Shown here: positions 1 through 10,049 of the stretch, piece after piece
Layout of the letters: each line of letters begins with the position of its first letter
How positions within the stretch are numbered: the first letter of the stretch is position 1
DNA from: Dermacentor variabilis
Lineage: Eukaryota > Arthropoda > Arachnida > Ixodida > Ixodidae
NCBI RefSeq assembly: GCF_050947875.1
Contig: NC_134577.1
Span: 66,405,639 to 66,469,638, forward strand
Length of the DNA: 64,000 nucleotides
Direction: 5' to 3'
Program-made: the position numbers and the translations under genes
Notes under the pieces: model-generated
What the model saw: only the letters and a program-made list of their open reading frames with translations
What the model was told of the DNA's origin: nothing
The model's database searches: none

Positions 1-2001
1 GTGCGACAAGCGCAACAGATCCTGACGATAGCATTGAGGCACGATCAGCTGATCGAACTCCACTCCTCTGCGGTCTAGATACTTCCGGTACAGGACTCCA
101 CCTCTTTCCACAAAACGCGCATTTTTCCTGGCGATACCTTCCTTGACAATGCAGCGTATGTTTTCTAGGCTGCCATCCTTCTTTTGCTCGGATATCAAAG
201 CCGACCGGCTGACTTTTAGCAACCTATTAAGTCCGTCTGACGTAGGCGCGATGAGCAAATCTGCAGATAGCTCTTCTAACTTTCCCGCATCGGGAATTTC
301 CTCTCCAGTATCTGGTGCCTTTAACGTTACAGACTCAATTTTATTCAGTTCGGGCGTGCTCTGAATATCAGCTTGCTGCGCCTCTGACCCTTTTTCATTG
401 TTTGATAACGTCGGCCCCGCAACTACCGCCTTTGCAGCGAGCTCCCGAACCTTCGATCTGGTTAAGGCCTGAACGCTAGCCTCACCAAACAAAAGCCCCT
501 TCTCGCGCAGGAGGTGATCGGACCTGTTCGAAAATAGGTACGGGTACTGGGGGGGCAGCATAGATGACACTGCGGCCTCCGTTTCAAGTGCTCCGAAAGG
601 TCCTTCAATAAGCACTTTTGCTACGGGCAGACACACACTATGAGCTTCCACGGCTTGCTTGATCCATGCACACTCGCCCGTGAACATATCGGGTTCTACG
701 TAGGAGGGGTGAACTACATCCATTGTAGCTGCGGAATCGCGAAGCACTCGGCACTCTTTCCCGTTCACGAGGAGGTCTCGCATGTAAGGCTCGAGAAGCT
801 TCATGTTCTCGTCAGTGCTGCATATGGACAAAAACACAACTTTTGCTTTTGTTTCCGGACACTGCGCCGAAAAGTGACCCGGCATCTGGCACGTATAACA
901 AACGCGCGCTTGCCTCGCCTCGAACCGCTTTCTGCGTTCGGCTTCGGCTGCCGCCGTCTCCTTACGTTTGGTCGGACTGTTTTCACTCGTATCCGCACTA
1001 CGTGTGTTCCCCTTTGCTCTCATGGGTGTGAACTTTGGCCTCTCAAACTTCGAGCCAAATTCACCCTTTTGACCGTCCTTAGCTCCGCGAGCCCGACGCG
1101 TCACAAACTCCTCGGCTAGCTCAGCGGCTTTAGCCACCGTACAAACGTCTGGCCTATCCAAGACCCAGTACCGCACGTTCTCAGGTAACCGACTATAAAA
1201 CTGTTCTAGCCCGAAACACTGCAGAACTTTCTCGTGGTCACCAAACGCTTTCTCTTCTTTGAGCCACTCCTACATATTTGACATAAGCGTGTGCGCAAAC
1301 TCTGTGTATGACTCACTTCTGCCTTTCTCATTTTCCCGAAACTTCCGACGGAAAGCCTCTGCTGACAGCCTGTACTTTTTTAGCAGACTCGATTTCACTT
1401 TGTCGAAATCCTCTGCCTCCTCTCTATCCAAGCGAGCGACTACGTCGGCCGCCTCGCCGGGTAACAAAGTGAGCAAGCGCTGTGGCCACGTTTCCCGAGA
1501 GAACCCCTGCTTCTCGCACGTTCGCTCAAAGTTAACCAGGAACAAACCAATGTCCTCTCCAAGCTTAAACGGCCGCATAAGGTCAGTCATTTTGAACAAT
1601 ACGCGTTCTCCTGCACCGTGTGCCTGACTTCCATTACGAGCGCGTTCCATCTCTACCTCGAGACGCTTCATTTCCTAAGCGTGTTGACGCTCTTCTTTTT
1701 CTTTCTCTTCTTTACGTTCACGCTCTTCTTTCTCTTTCTGTTCTTTAAGTTCGCGCTCCTGTCTCTCTTTTTGCTCTCTAAGTTCGCGCTCCTGTCTCTC
1801 TTTTTGCTCTTTAAGTTCGCGCTCATGTCTTTTTGACCTCTCCTCAATAGTCTCAAGGCATTCCGACAGCTCGTCATCCTCAGCATCTAACTCAAGAATA
1901 GCCTTTAGCAGTTCTGGTTTTCTGAGTTTGTCTGAGACATCCAGACCCAACTCTCTTGCAAGCTCCAGCAATTTCGGTTTGCGCAACGACTTCAAATCCA
2001 T
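1..2001 (-). pseudogene. Ty3/gypsy gag-pol, 5' part, broken copy
   Basis: This is the start of a retrotransposon polyprotein that matches the intact copy at 21232-25671 along its whole length and runs off the left window edge in the linker before integrase. The start is the ATG at 2001, with the same N-terminal LRKPKLLELARELGLD motif. A gag region, a CCHC zinc knuckle (near 880-930) and the protease-like DSAAT motif (near 730-750) can be read. The frame is interrupted by stops just after 1675 and at about 1270, so it cannot make a full product. The coiled-coil stretch at 1690-1830 is longer than in the intact copy, because a 33-bp unit encoding ELKEQKERQER-like heptads is repeated about three times. 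The element is non-autonomous, at least through this reading frame. Confidence 0.9.
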
Positions 2002-2319
2002 GGCTGCTCTGAATGATGCTTTCTCTACTGCCTACTATTGTCTTGCCGCAATCTAACCCGGCAGCAACGACAACCACAATTACCAGCTCTGTTTCTGGCA
2101 CTAACAAAAGCCTGGCAAAGCTCAGAAGAAGAAAGTCCCGCACTCACCAAACCTCGCAGCCAAGAATTCAGCGCAGTCGTTCCGCTGCAGGCAACCAGTC
2201 ATCACACAGGGGGGCTCGTTGCACTGCTCCCGGATGGTCGTTGAGCTGCTCAGCATACAGTCAACTGCATCTCTTCGCTGCTGGCCTCCCTTGTCGCGAT
2301 CTCACCGCTGGCAGACAGT
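2002..2319 (-). other. Untranslated leader of gypsy copy 1
   Basis: This stretch lies between the LTR end at 2320 and the gag ATG at 2001 and aligns with the leader of the intact copy (20878-21231). Just inside the LTR it carries one GCCAGCGGTGAGATCGCG-like motif. The intact copy has a partly duplicated, 36-nt longer version. The primer binding site should lie at this edge, but the tRNA could not be assigned. Confidence 0.7.
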
Positions 2320-3022
2320 TGTTGGAATCGCACCGCTGGCACGAGTTGTTGGGAACTCAGCGCTGACGCCCATGTGTTGCACCTGGGTCGCAAGCCCCAA
2401 GGGTAGCGTTGGCCTGGCGACCTGGGGTACAACTGGAAGCATCCGAAGGTCCCGGCAAAGCATGAGTCGACTGGTAACAACAAAACAACTTGTTTATTCT
2501 AACATCGCAAAGAGTTGGCGGTCAGGTTGACCGAAGTAGAGAGACGGGAGAGCACGTTACTCAACAGCAGAAATCGGAGCCTCTTCTTGGCGTCCGGGGG
2601 CAGCTGCTTTTATACTCTCGCAGTTGAGGGCAAGAAGGAACCCCTCTATAGACGAGCACGTGACTGTGCCGCTCGGGCACAATGGGATAAGGTGGCGCAG
2701 CCGTCGTACCGGCGCCGTTCGGGCACAATGGGAAGAGAAGGTGGCGCATACGTCGTGTCGGCGCCTGTCAGACCCCCTCGCTTCACAGTTGTTGGGAGCT
2801 CCTCTCCCCGGCTGCCGCGCTTCGACAAGCGTGGGCATCAACATGCACATACACACACACACGCACATGAAGACACGTGGCATTGGAACATGCCTGGACG
2901 CGCTTGGCAGGGAGGCGTAGCGGCGGCGCCGAACGGGCCAAAATGTCTGCCGCTTTGAACGAAGCCCCGGCGTCCGTTGCACCCGCGCCGGCTATACCGC
3001 GCGTCGTAGGCGAAACGTAACA
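2320..3022 (-). repeat. 5' LTR of gypsy copy 1
   Basis: This is a 703-bp LTR that begins TGTTACG and ends CCAACA on the minus strand, so it keeps TG...CA termini. It aligns with the LTRs at 20074-20877 and 26158-26767. A TATA box (minus strand, 2608-2614) and an AATAAA signal downstream of it (near 2490) mark the U3/R boundary and the poly(A) site. U3 holds two copies of a roughly 46-bp tandem unit (first at 2674, next at 2720) containing the core CATTGTGCCCGA, and a (CA/TG)n patch near 2845-2870. The other LTR lies outside the window. Confidence 0.85.
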
Positions 3023-3282
3023 CTAGCCATCCGCATAACTGGTTTGTGCAATACATCACATAGTGGCACGGGCTGCATTTTCTGTAACAAAATAATATCG
3101 GAAGAACCCATGTATGCAGTTCCATAGCTTCGATCTTCTGTTGCATCGCATTTTCTCTCACGCTTATGATTCAATGCTGTACGGCATGCGGATGTTTAGC
3201 AGAGAGAAGACGGCGATGTGAAAGTAAATTAGAGATCTTGTCTACCTCTTCCCCTTTGATCATCTCCCGAATGTTTTTCCAC

Positions 3283-3412
3283 TTATTGGGTTTTACGTGG
3301 CAACACCACGATCTCATTATGAGGCAGGACGGAAATTTGGACCACCTGGGGTTCCTTAACGTGCACCTAAATCTAAGTGCCCAGTGGTGTTTTCGCATTT
3401 CGCCACCATCCG
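3283..3412 (-). repeat. Ruka-like SINE, 5'-truncated
   Basis: On the minus strand this matches the tRNA-unrelated body and 3' part of the SINE at 13010-13252. It reads from the GGGGGCGAAATGCGAAAACACC-like segment through the block with TGCACGTTAAAGAACCCC to the GGCACGTAAAACCC end. The tRNA-like head with A and B boxes is missing, as expected for 5' truncation during target-primed insertion. No poly-repeat tail is left. Confidence 0.8.
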
Positions 3413-4088
3413 ATCTGCCCAACTGTTGGTGACAAAACTAAGCAGATGTGTCTGCAACTTCGTAAGTCGTTAAAAACCTGACCTGAAAGAGGACACGCCG
3501 AGGACTTCAAATCATAGATGCAACGCATGTTAATTAGTCATGTTTAACATATCATCAATCTCACAATGCTGCTCAATTGTCTTCTATGTTGTACTTTGTC
3601 GTACTTAACGAAAGTATCGCCTATATTCGGTGAATTGAGGTTCCTTAGGCGAGGATACTTTACAACTTCACTTCAAACAATTTATAAGGCATTGGGCTGC
3701 TATCGTGTAATCAGCACTACTTGCTATGTTCAGAATACCACAAAATGCTCATTTCCTGTTCGTCATCGTACTTTCCTGTACTGCTGCACAATGCAACTTT
3801 GCTTCGATATCTCTGGTTTTTGAAGGATTGCGCTGAATAATAAAGACAACCCAGATGACTTGACAGCTAAGCAGGCTACAGTATTCTGCAGTTTATACGA
3901 TAACACCGCACGGTCGTGTTCTGTGACACTCAGTACGTTGTACAAGCGAGGATGCAGAAAATTTATGTACTCATCTCGCTAATTAACGGATTAACGGCCG
4001 TTGACACGATTTCAAGAAAGACGGTGACCTATATATACACCTATCTCATAGGACGCTCGCACAACAGTATAACAAATAAATCAATTTT

Positions 4089-4495
4089 CATCATCATCAT
4101 CATCAGCCTGGTTACGCCCACTGCAGGGCAAAGGCCTCTCCCATACTTCTCCAATTACCCCGGTCATATACTAATTGTTGCCATGTTGTCTATGCAAACT
4201 TCTTAATCTCATCCGCCTAACTAACTTTCTGCCGCCCCCTGTTACGCTTCCCTTCCCTTGGAATCCAGTCCGTAACCCTTAATGACCATCGGTTATCTTC
4301 CCTCCTTATTACATGTCCTGCCCATGCCTATTTCTTTTTCTTGATTTCCACTAAGATGTCATTAACTTGCGTTTGTTCCCTCACCCAATCAGCTGTTTTC
4401 TTATCCCTTAACGTTACACCCATCATTCTTCTTTCCATAGCTCGTTGCGTCGTCCTCAATTTAAGTAGAACCCTTTTCGTAAATCAACCTAGTAA
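4089..4495 (-). mobile_element. RTE-type LINE, 3' end fragment
   Basis: On the minus strand this reads the C-terminal part of an RTE-like reverse transcriptase and ends in a short (ATGATG)n tail. It is the same family as 59932-60478, where the protein can be read with fewer breaks (motifs LPVLTYGAETW and GHVMRREDNR). The 5' truncation and trinucleotide tail are typical of RTE/BovB-like retroposition. The frame here has indels, so it is a dead fragment. Confidence 0.85.
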
Positions 4496-4541
4496 ATCAA
4501 CTTTAGTTTTAACTATTTTGCAGTAATAGTGCTGCAATAAC

Positions 4542-4700
4542 ACTTTCAAAAGATGAAGCACCAACAGTGACAACACACTAAGAAGGAACAAAGACAGGAC
4601 AAGGCGCTTCCTGTCTTTCTTCCCATTCCAGAAAGCGCCTTGTCCTGTCTTTGTTCCTTCTTAGTGTATTGTCACTGTTGGCGCTTCATCTTTGGAAAGC
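4542..4700. repeat. Foldback inverted repeat
   Basis: Two arms of about 58 bp (4552-4609 and 4633-4690) are near-perfect reverse complements, with an outer weaker extension and a 23-bp spacer. The arms contain AGAAGGAACAAAGACAGGAC and its complement. The structure could extrude as a long hairpin. It has no coding capacity and is probably a MITE-like or foldback remnant. Confidence 0.85.
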
Positions 4701-5000
4701 TATGCACCAACCACAAGGTGTTTTACTGCAATAATACATTGGGCGGAGTGGCTACATTGGCCGAGTCGCTACATGATCCACCCAATGTGAACAGCCCAGT
4801 TGCAAATGATATTCGTAAGGCAGATACATCGGGGACTGAACAGATCTGCGACGCGTTAATAATTTTACTCACACGGGCAACAGATCGCATCCCTTCCACG
4901 TGGGTTGCAATGGACGCGTGATTGTTGCGCGCAGACTTTTCGTGCCATCTTATGTGGTGTACACCTCGCGTAACCAGTGGACGCCGCAAAATAGTTGAGG

Positions 5001-6130
5001 TCACAGGTCGTTTTTTTTTTCACAGCGCAGCCTGCCTTGCGTCATGGAGAATTGACACAAGGTCGCTGGCATCCCGATTATCCTCGTGAGTGAAGAACGT
5101 GTACACCACGGATGTTCATAGTGCGATGCGAGGGCCCAGTCCCGCTTGTCTTCCGCCTTTTTTTTAGTGTGGATGCCAATTACGGGGATGTCTTGGAGCA
5201 CCAACAAACCCACGATGCCACCCACTTTCTGCTTTGTTTCTACGATGACCTCGTGATCCTCACGTGGACACAAAGCCATGTGGTGTGGCTAGTTGAGGAT
5301 AACCCGGAGAATGTCGATGGTTTCCACGTTTTGGTATTTGTCGTCCCAGACAACGGTCCGGTCGTGACACGCTGGCATTACCCTTGGACGTAAACATCCA
5401 GCAGGTCCTGCGCATGCACGTTCTGGGTTCGTCAAGGGAGTCATATTTGTGCGTAGTGGTCAGGACGGATCCTCTCTGCAATGTACCTGCATTTGAATAT
5501 CAGGGCACGTGCACACCGAAACGTGCAGCTTGCTTTGTTTCGGGGAATGTTATAAGGCGACCTGGCGTCGCGGCGCACATCGGAGGACATTTCCCGGGGT
5601 CTTCGAGCTGCTGTTCTTCAGTTTCGTGCACTCCAGCATGCCACAGCCTACTTGGCGAACTTCACGAGACACGTCACGGGTCGTACCACAGCAAGTGCAA
5701 TGGGTCAGTTGACGGATTGCAAGAAAAGCTGCCTCTAGACGTGTGACTCGGCTGCTACGACGAAGACAACCGCGGTTACTTTCGAGACAGCTTGGACTAC
5801 AGCCAGAAGGTCTCCGTCACTGAGTGTGAAAGGCCAACACTGAGCTTCTACGCTCGTGAGTGAGCCATACTTCTTCGTTTACAGCCATTCGGTTAAGGAG
5901 CCTGGTAGGTTGACGTCTTCGAAGTGGAACGTGGGTTTGCGTACAGCTCGGCCGCTAATTAAGAAACGGTTATCAAGCCGATAGGCGTTCACGTCCGCCT
6001 CTGAGCACTGCGCAGTGGTAACATGCTATCGGTAAATGTTCTTTTCGACGGGCTCTACCAGGACGTAGTCCGCCGTTGAATGAATTCCACAGACCTCCCT
6101 CTTATTGAAACGTTCCGAGTCGCGCTTTGC
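5001..6130 (-). pseudogene. DDX5/p68-type DEAD-box helicase retrocopy, broken
   Basis: Translated in pieces on the minus strand, this follows the open frame at 11177-12826. For example, KQKVGGIVGLLVLQDIPVIG aligns with KQTVDDIVGLLALREHAAIG of the right-hand copy. Frameshifts and a deletion removing the motif V-VI region (after about 5130) destroy the frame. Where motif I (GSGKT) should be, both copies read QAV followed by unrelated residues, so the loss of the nucleotide-binding loop probably predates the duplication. There is no intron, consistent with a retrocopy that was later duplicated as DNA. Nothing suggests a product. Confidence 0.8.
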
Positions 6131-6282
6131 GGAAAGGTGAAACCTTCCTATACCTCACTTTACACTAGCGGACGGATCCCCTTATCAGTTCGCAGACGAG
6201 CACGACGCGGCCGAGCGACGACAGGTTACATCTGCAGCATCAGGCGAGGCGCGCTTTGGCGGCACTGTTCGACGTCATGCTC

Positions 6283-6795
6283 GAGTGAGTGAGTGAGTGA
6301 GTGAATAAACTTTATTGTAGGTCCGGCGAGGACGCGAACTCGTCGCGCACCCGGCTAGTCCCACGTCGGGACCGGCAGGTCTAGCCCACCGGCCCGGTCG
6401 CGGGCTCGCCGGAGGGCCAGGATTTGCTTTTCTAGAGCGGGGCTACGCAAAAGCGAGTCCCACTCCTCCTTGATGAACTTGGGGTATGTCGACCCGCACT
6501 CCCAGAGCATGTGAGGTAGAGTGGAGGTCTGGCCGCAGGACGGGCAGGCGTCGTCGCGATACACGTCGGGGTAAGCCTCGTGGAGAGCGGACAGACACGG
6601 ATATATGCTGGTCTGTAGGAGCCAAAGCGAAACGGCTTGCGCCCTATTCAACTTGGGGTGAGGGGGTGGAAACACCCCTCTTGACATGTAGAAATATTTA
6701 ATAATCTCGTTGTGAGTAGGGGGAGCGTCCCTGTGACCGTAGAGAGGTGGGATGCTATGCTCGAGAGCTAACAAGCGGCCACGATCAACGCCACC
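6283..6795 (-). mobile_element. I-like LINE, 3' end (C-terminus and tail)
   Basis: The minus strand reads the last about 140 residues of an ORF2, with the zinc-binding-like C-PSCGQ-T...HMLWEC motif and the terminal residues DLPVPTWD before the stop. A short 3' UTR then runs into AATAAAGTTTATT and (TCAC)n (plus-strand GAGTGAGTGAG, 6283-6304). It is the same family as 40350-40957, which ends LAVPTWD and has the same tail. The catalytic part is absent through 5' truncation. Confidence 0.85.
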
Positions 6796-7086
6796 TGCGT
6801 GTTAAACCGGGAAGCTACTATTGATATTCTGTATATATGGCTGCGGCAAACAGCATTTACAGGGCCGCTTCGGTTAGCGTGCTTAGCTCCGGCGTTAGCA
6901 CATCTTCAAGGTGCGCGCGAAGCAGTTCATGTGTGCGTCGCCACTCGGTCATGGAGCGTGGAGTGCGAGGTTTGTGCCTTTCAGGCACATCGTTTCCCCG
7001 TCGCTGTTCCCCAGTGAGCGGGTGCCCCTTTAACTTTCCTTTATTAAATCCAGTTCCCGTACGCTGTCCTCAGAAAGCGGCGGCTA

Positions 7087-7293
7087 GCACGACAATTTAT
7101 TTTACCGGCGGTGTAACTTCACCCTTGGTTGAAAAGCTTCGCGAGAAATTCCCACGCATTTGTTTGATGAGTGACGAACGTAATGATTGATCACGCGTCA
7201 CTCGCCATCCTACCGCGCGGGAACTTTTGTGTACTTTTCAAGCGAAGCTTTCCAACCATGGAGGAAATTACATGCCGGTAAAATGAATCGTGC
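7087..7293. mobile_element. MITE-like foldback element
   Basis: This is a 207-bp unit whose two halves are inverted copies. The left arm (7087-7142) contains TTTATTTTACCGGC and GAAAAGCTTCGC. The right arm (7242-7293) contains GCGAAGCTTTCC and GCCGGTAAAATGAATCGTGC. The centre, with GAGTGACG and CGTCACTC, is itself palindromic. No clear target duplication was seen. A diverged piece of the inner part may recur near 9280-9330 (GCATCACTCGACATC). Confidence 0.7.
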
Positions 7294-9879
7294 AAGCCGT
7301 CCATGAAAAATGGCACTGGACAATGACGCAGCAAGCAGCGGGCATTGAAAGACAAAGAAGGGCTTTTGTGCCTAATACAAAATTCGGGTTCATCAAAACA
7401 GGCGTAATCAACATTCGCCGAGTAGGAAATAATATCCACCTGATAGGCGATGGCGCGTGCTGACAGTGAATATAGCATCCCTCGGAATGTCAGCACCAGA
7501 TACGTAGTCACATGACACGTGGCTTAGGCGCTATATCACCACAGCCAAGTATGACAATAAGCGGCCCGGAAGTCGCGCTTACGAATGTTCATGCTAGATA
7601 CACGAAGTTGGCCCGAGTTCGAATATGTGTATGTCGTCGTAGTTACTGACCTCGACAAAGGGCGAGTCCACGAGGTTGCCATGCCTTCGACTCCGCTTGA
7701 GCGACGGCTGCCACTCCTATCCCTCGCTGGTTGTTGCCGACTCGTCCCACTTGTCAACGGCTGGGGCTTCACTGCAGATAGGTATCATAGCCAGAAGCAC
7801 AGCAGTTAATAATGCGTCCGTAAAGCTTGTACCTCTACAATGATTTACGACCGATTTACAATGTACCTTGTACCTCTACAATGATTTACGACCGAGCAAC
7901 ACGTCACAAAACTATACAAGACGCGGCCACTTCATGGTATCCTCTCTCCAGGCCTCTGCAAAGTTCAGTCAGATTGGTTTGGCAATGTCAGCGTATGAAG
8001 GAAGCTTAAAGCCACGGTAAATGAGATAATGCGTGAACTAAACTAATACCGAAATAATAATGACAAAGCAGCGCTTCTGGCCATCTCGAGCCCGTGTAAA
8101 CTATGGCGCAAGGACGAGTGCCACATGTTGCATTCGCGATTCGTGCGTCAGTTGTGAAACCATATCAACGCCATGTATCGCTTACACCAAGAAACTATCT
8201 TCAATATGTGAAACAGGAAGGAGTATATGATGAGGTTTGACGCGGACAATGTGCTCGCATAGTCTATAGTACGCTATAGTATGTCTACGCATAGCTGTCA
8301 GTCTCAACAAACGCATTACCCTGACTGTCTCGTTGCTGTCAGAGCACTGTCGTGGTTACCAGTGCCACGTACTCCGTCTAAAGGTGCACAGAACTATCGA
8401 GTGTAAAATTACACCCGTAAACTACGCCAAGCAAGAGAATACGCAAACACTCTCACACGAACTAACCGTTAAATGGATTTGAAGTGAATTAATCGAAACG
8501 CAATATCTGTAAACTGACTGCCAAAACTCTCACCAGCACGAGAGGAGGACGAAAAGGTTAGTACTAACCTGTATTCAAGAACATAGACTCCTGCGCTGCC
8601 CTTGCTTGTACTTATAGCGCAGAAAAACTCCGCCCTCGTTGCGCTAGCTCAATGGAACTGAAGCTCCAGGCAGAGACTAAAGGTCACGCGCGAAACTGCG
8701 GCTCTCTGTGATACGGCGCCGATCGGGCGAACACACGGAAAAGCGTTCTCCGCGCGTTATCTGCGTCTAGACAACGCGCGTTTCAAAATAGAGGGAAAGG
8801 GAACAGTGACCGCACCACGAAGCTTACACGTTGATCGACCGAGCTTCCGCTGGCTTCGCCTTATCTCCGCCGGTATGACTGTCATCTTTCTGATGCGCTA
8901 TGACGCAAGCGCTGATTTTCTGTACGCGTAGCTCCCGCAGATCACGCTTCCTCAGCCGTTCCGGTGGCCGAGCCGGTAACGTGCCCACCACGCATGCGCA
9001 GTGAGGCCTTCTTGGAGTAAGCCCGTGCGAACGCAGTTTCTGCAGGCGCGCAGGGGACCACAAGCGTCTGCTCGTCACTATTCCTACGTCGTCGTCGCAT
9101 AGCTGCAAACCCGTTGCCATGAGTCACTGTTTTAATTTTCGGACGCTATGTGCAGCAGGGGCGGCTTCAGTGAAGTGTACGGGCATGCGAATTCCACCGT
9201 GCATGTTTCATCCGCTTTACGCACTTCGTAATAAATTTTCGAGACAATAATTCGTGCGTGTGACAAGCACAACTACTTGCGCGCATCACTCGACATCTTG
9301 CCGCCCCGCAACTTTCGCTCGGTTTTTGGGTGACCCTTTCAAACAACGGGAGAGGTTACACGCGGGTGAGAACAAGACAAGCGCTGAAACGTAGTAACTG
9401 TATTCGCGTAAAAAATAACAGAGACGCGTGCGTTAAAGCATACGATGGACAAGGTGGAGGAAATAGAGAAGGAAGAAATGTTAACCAGAGATGAGTCTGG
9501 TTGCCTACCCCACTCTGGGAGACGGAAAAGAGATGGGGCAGGGCAGGGCGAGGAAAGCCGACGAACAAGAATTCAGAAGGCGTGAAGACATGAATTCGCT
9601 TGCTTTCCTGTTTACTTCGGCTGCCCCGTGGCTTCCACGAAGACTCGGTACGAGCGGGAAAGAAAATGCGCCTGATATCGACAATGGCATATACGACAAA
9701 ACGAGTTGACGAATATGCGAGAAAAGTTTTCATTAGTGTGACCGATTGCAAATGCATCTGGTGATTGGGAGAGGTTGTAAACGGGGCGCATTCGATTCAG
9801 TCGTTTCCCACAGCTGATTAAAAAAAAAACAGTCAAGTGCACTACGTGTATGAATGCGAAAGCATTGAGACCTCTTCCT
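7294..9879. other. Mostly unique intergenic DNA
   Basis: No gene is supported here. It contains a two-copy direct tandem repeat with 41-bp period at 7827-7895 (TACCTCTACAATGATTTACG in both units). There is also a GC-rich patch at 8700-9130, with minus-strand open frames of 61-98 codons starting near the same ATGs. Those frames match nothing I recognise and lack clear splice signals. The GC-rich patch could be a promoter region, but this is speculative. Confidence 0.5.
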
Positions 9880-10049
9880 GATGACTCGTTTTACGAAGCG
9901 TAAAGGTATTGTTTTCACGTCGCATGCCTTGTATCATTTCCCGCAACACGCGCCTCGGCCTCGTTCGCGTACTTGCGTGGACGCCCAAAGGAGCCCAGTG
10001 TCGCTACTGACGGAGAAGTCGAAGGTTCGACCACCGGAGCGCACAAGAG

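Larger units (their letters stand above)
3600..6240. repeat. Segmental duplication block A
   Basis: This block is a diverged direct copy of 10050-12660. Shared landmarks outside the coding part include the AGTATCGCCTATATTCGGTG / AGTCTCGCTTATATTTGGTC pair (3612 and 10077), a GTTCTGTGACACTCAGT / ATTTTGTGACACCCAGT pair (3918 and 10482), and an ATTTTACTCACACGGGCAAC / ATTTTACTCGTACGGGCAAC pair (4862 and 11001). Both blocks end in a degenerate DDX5-like gene on the minus strand. Block A was later invaded by an RTE fragment (4089-4495) and a foldback (4542-4700), and was bounded on the right by a LINE insertion at 6283. Confidence 0.75.

Noticed and set aside
8824..9127. Minus-strand frames of 98 and 61 codons in a GC-rich patch
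   Set aside because: No domain, no clear splice sites, two overlapping frames of similar quality; GC content alone can produce them.
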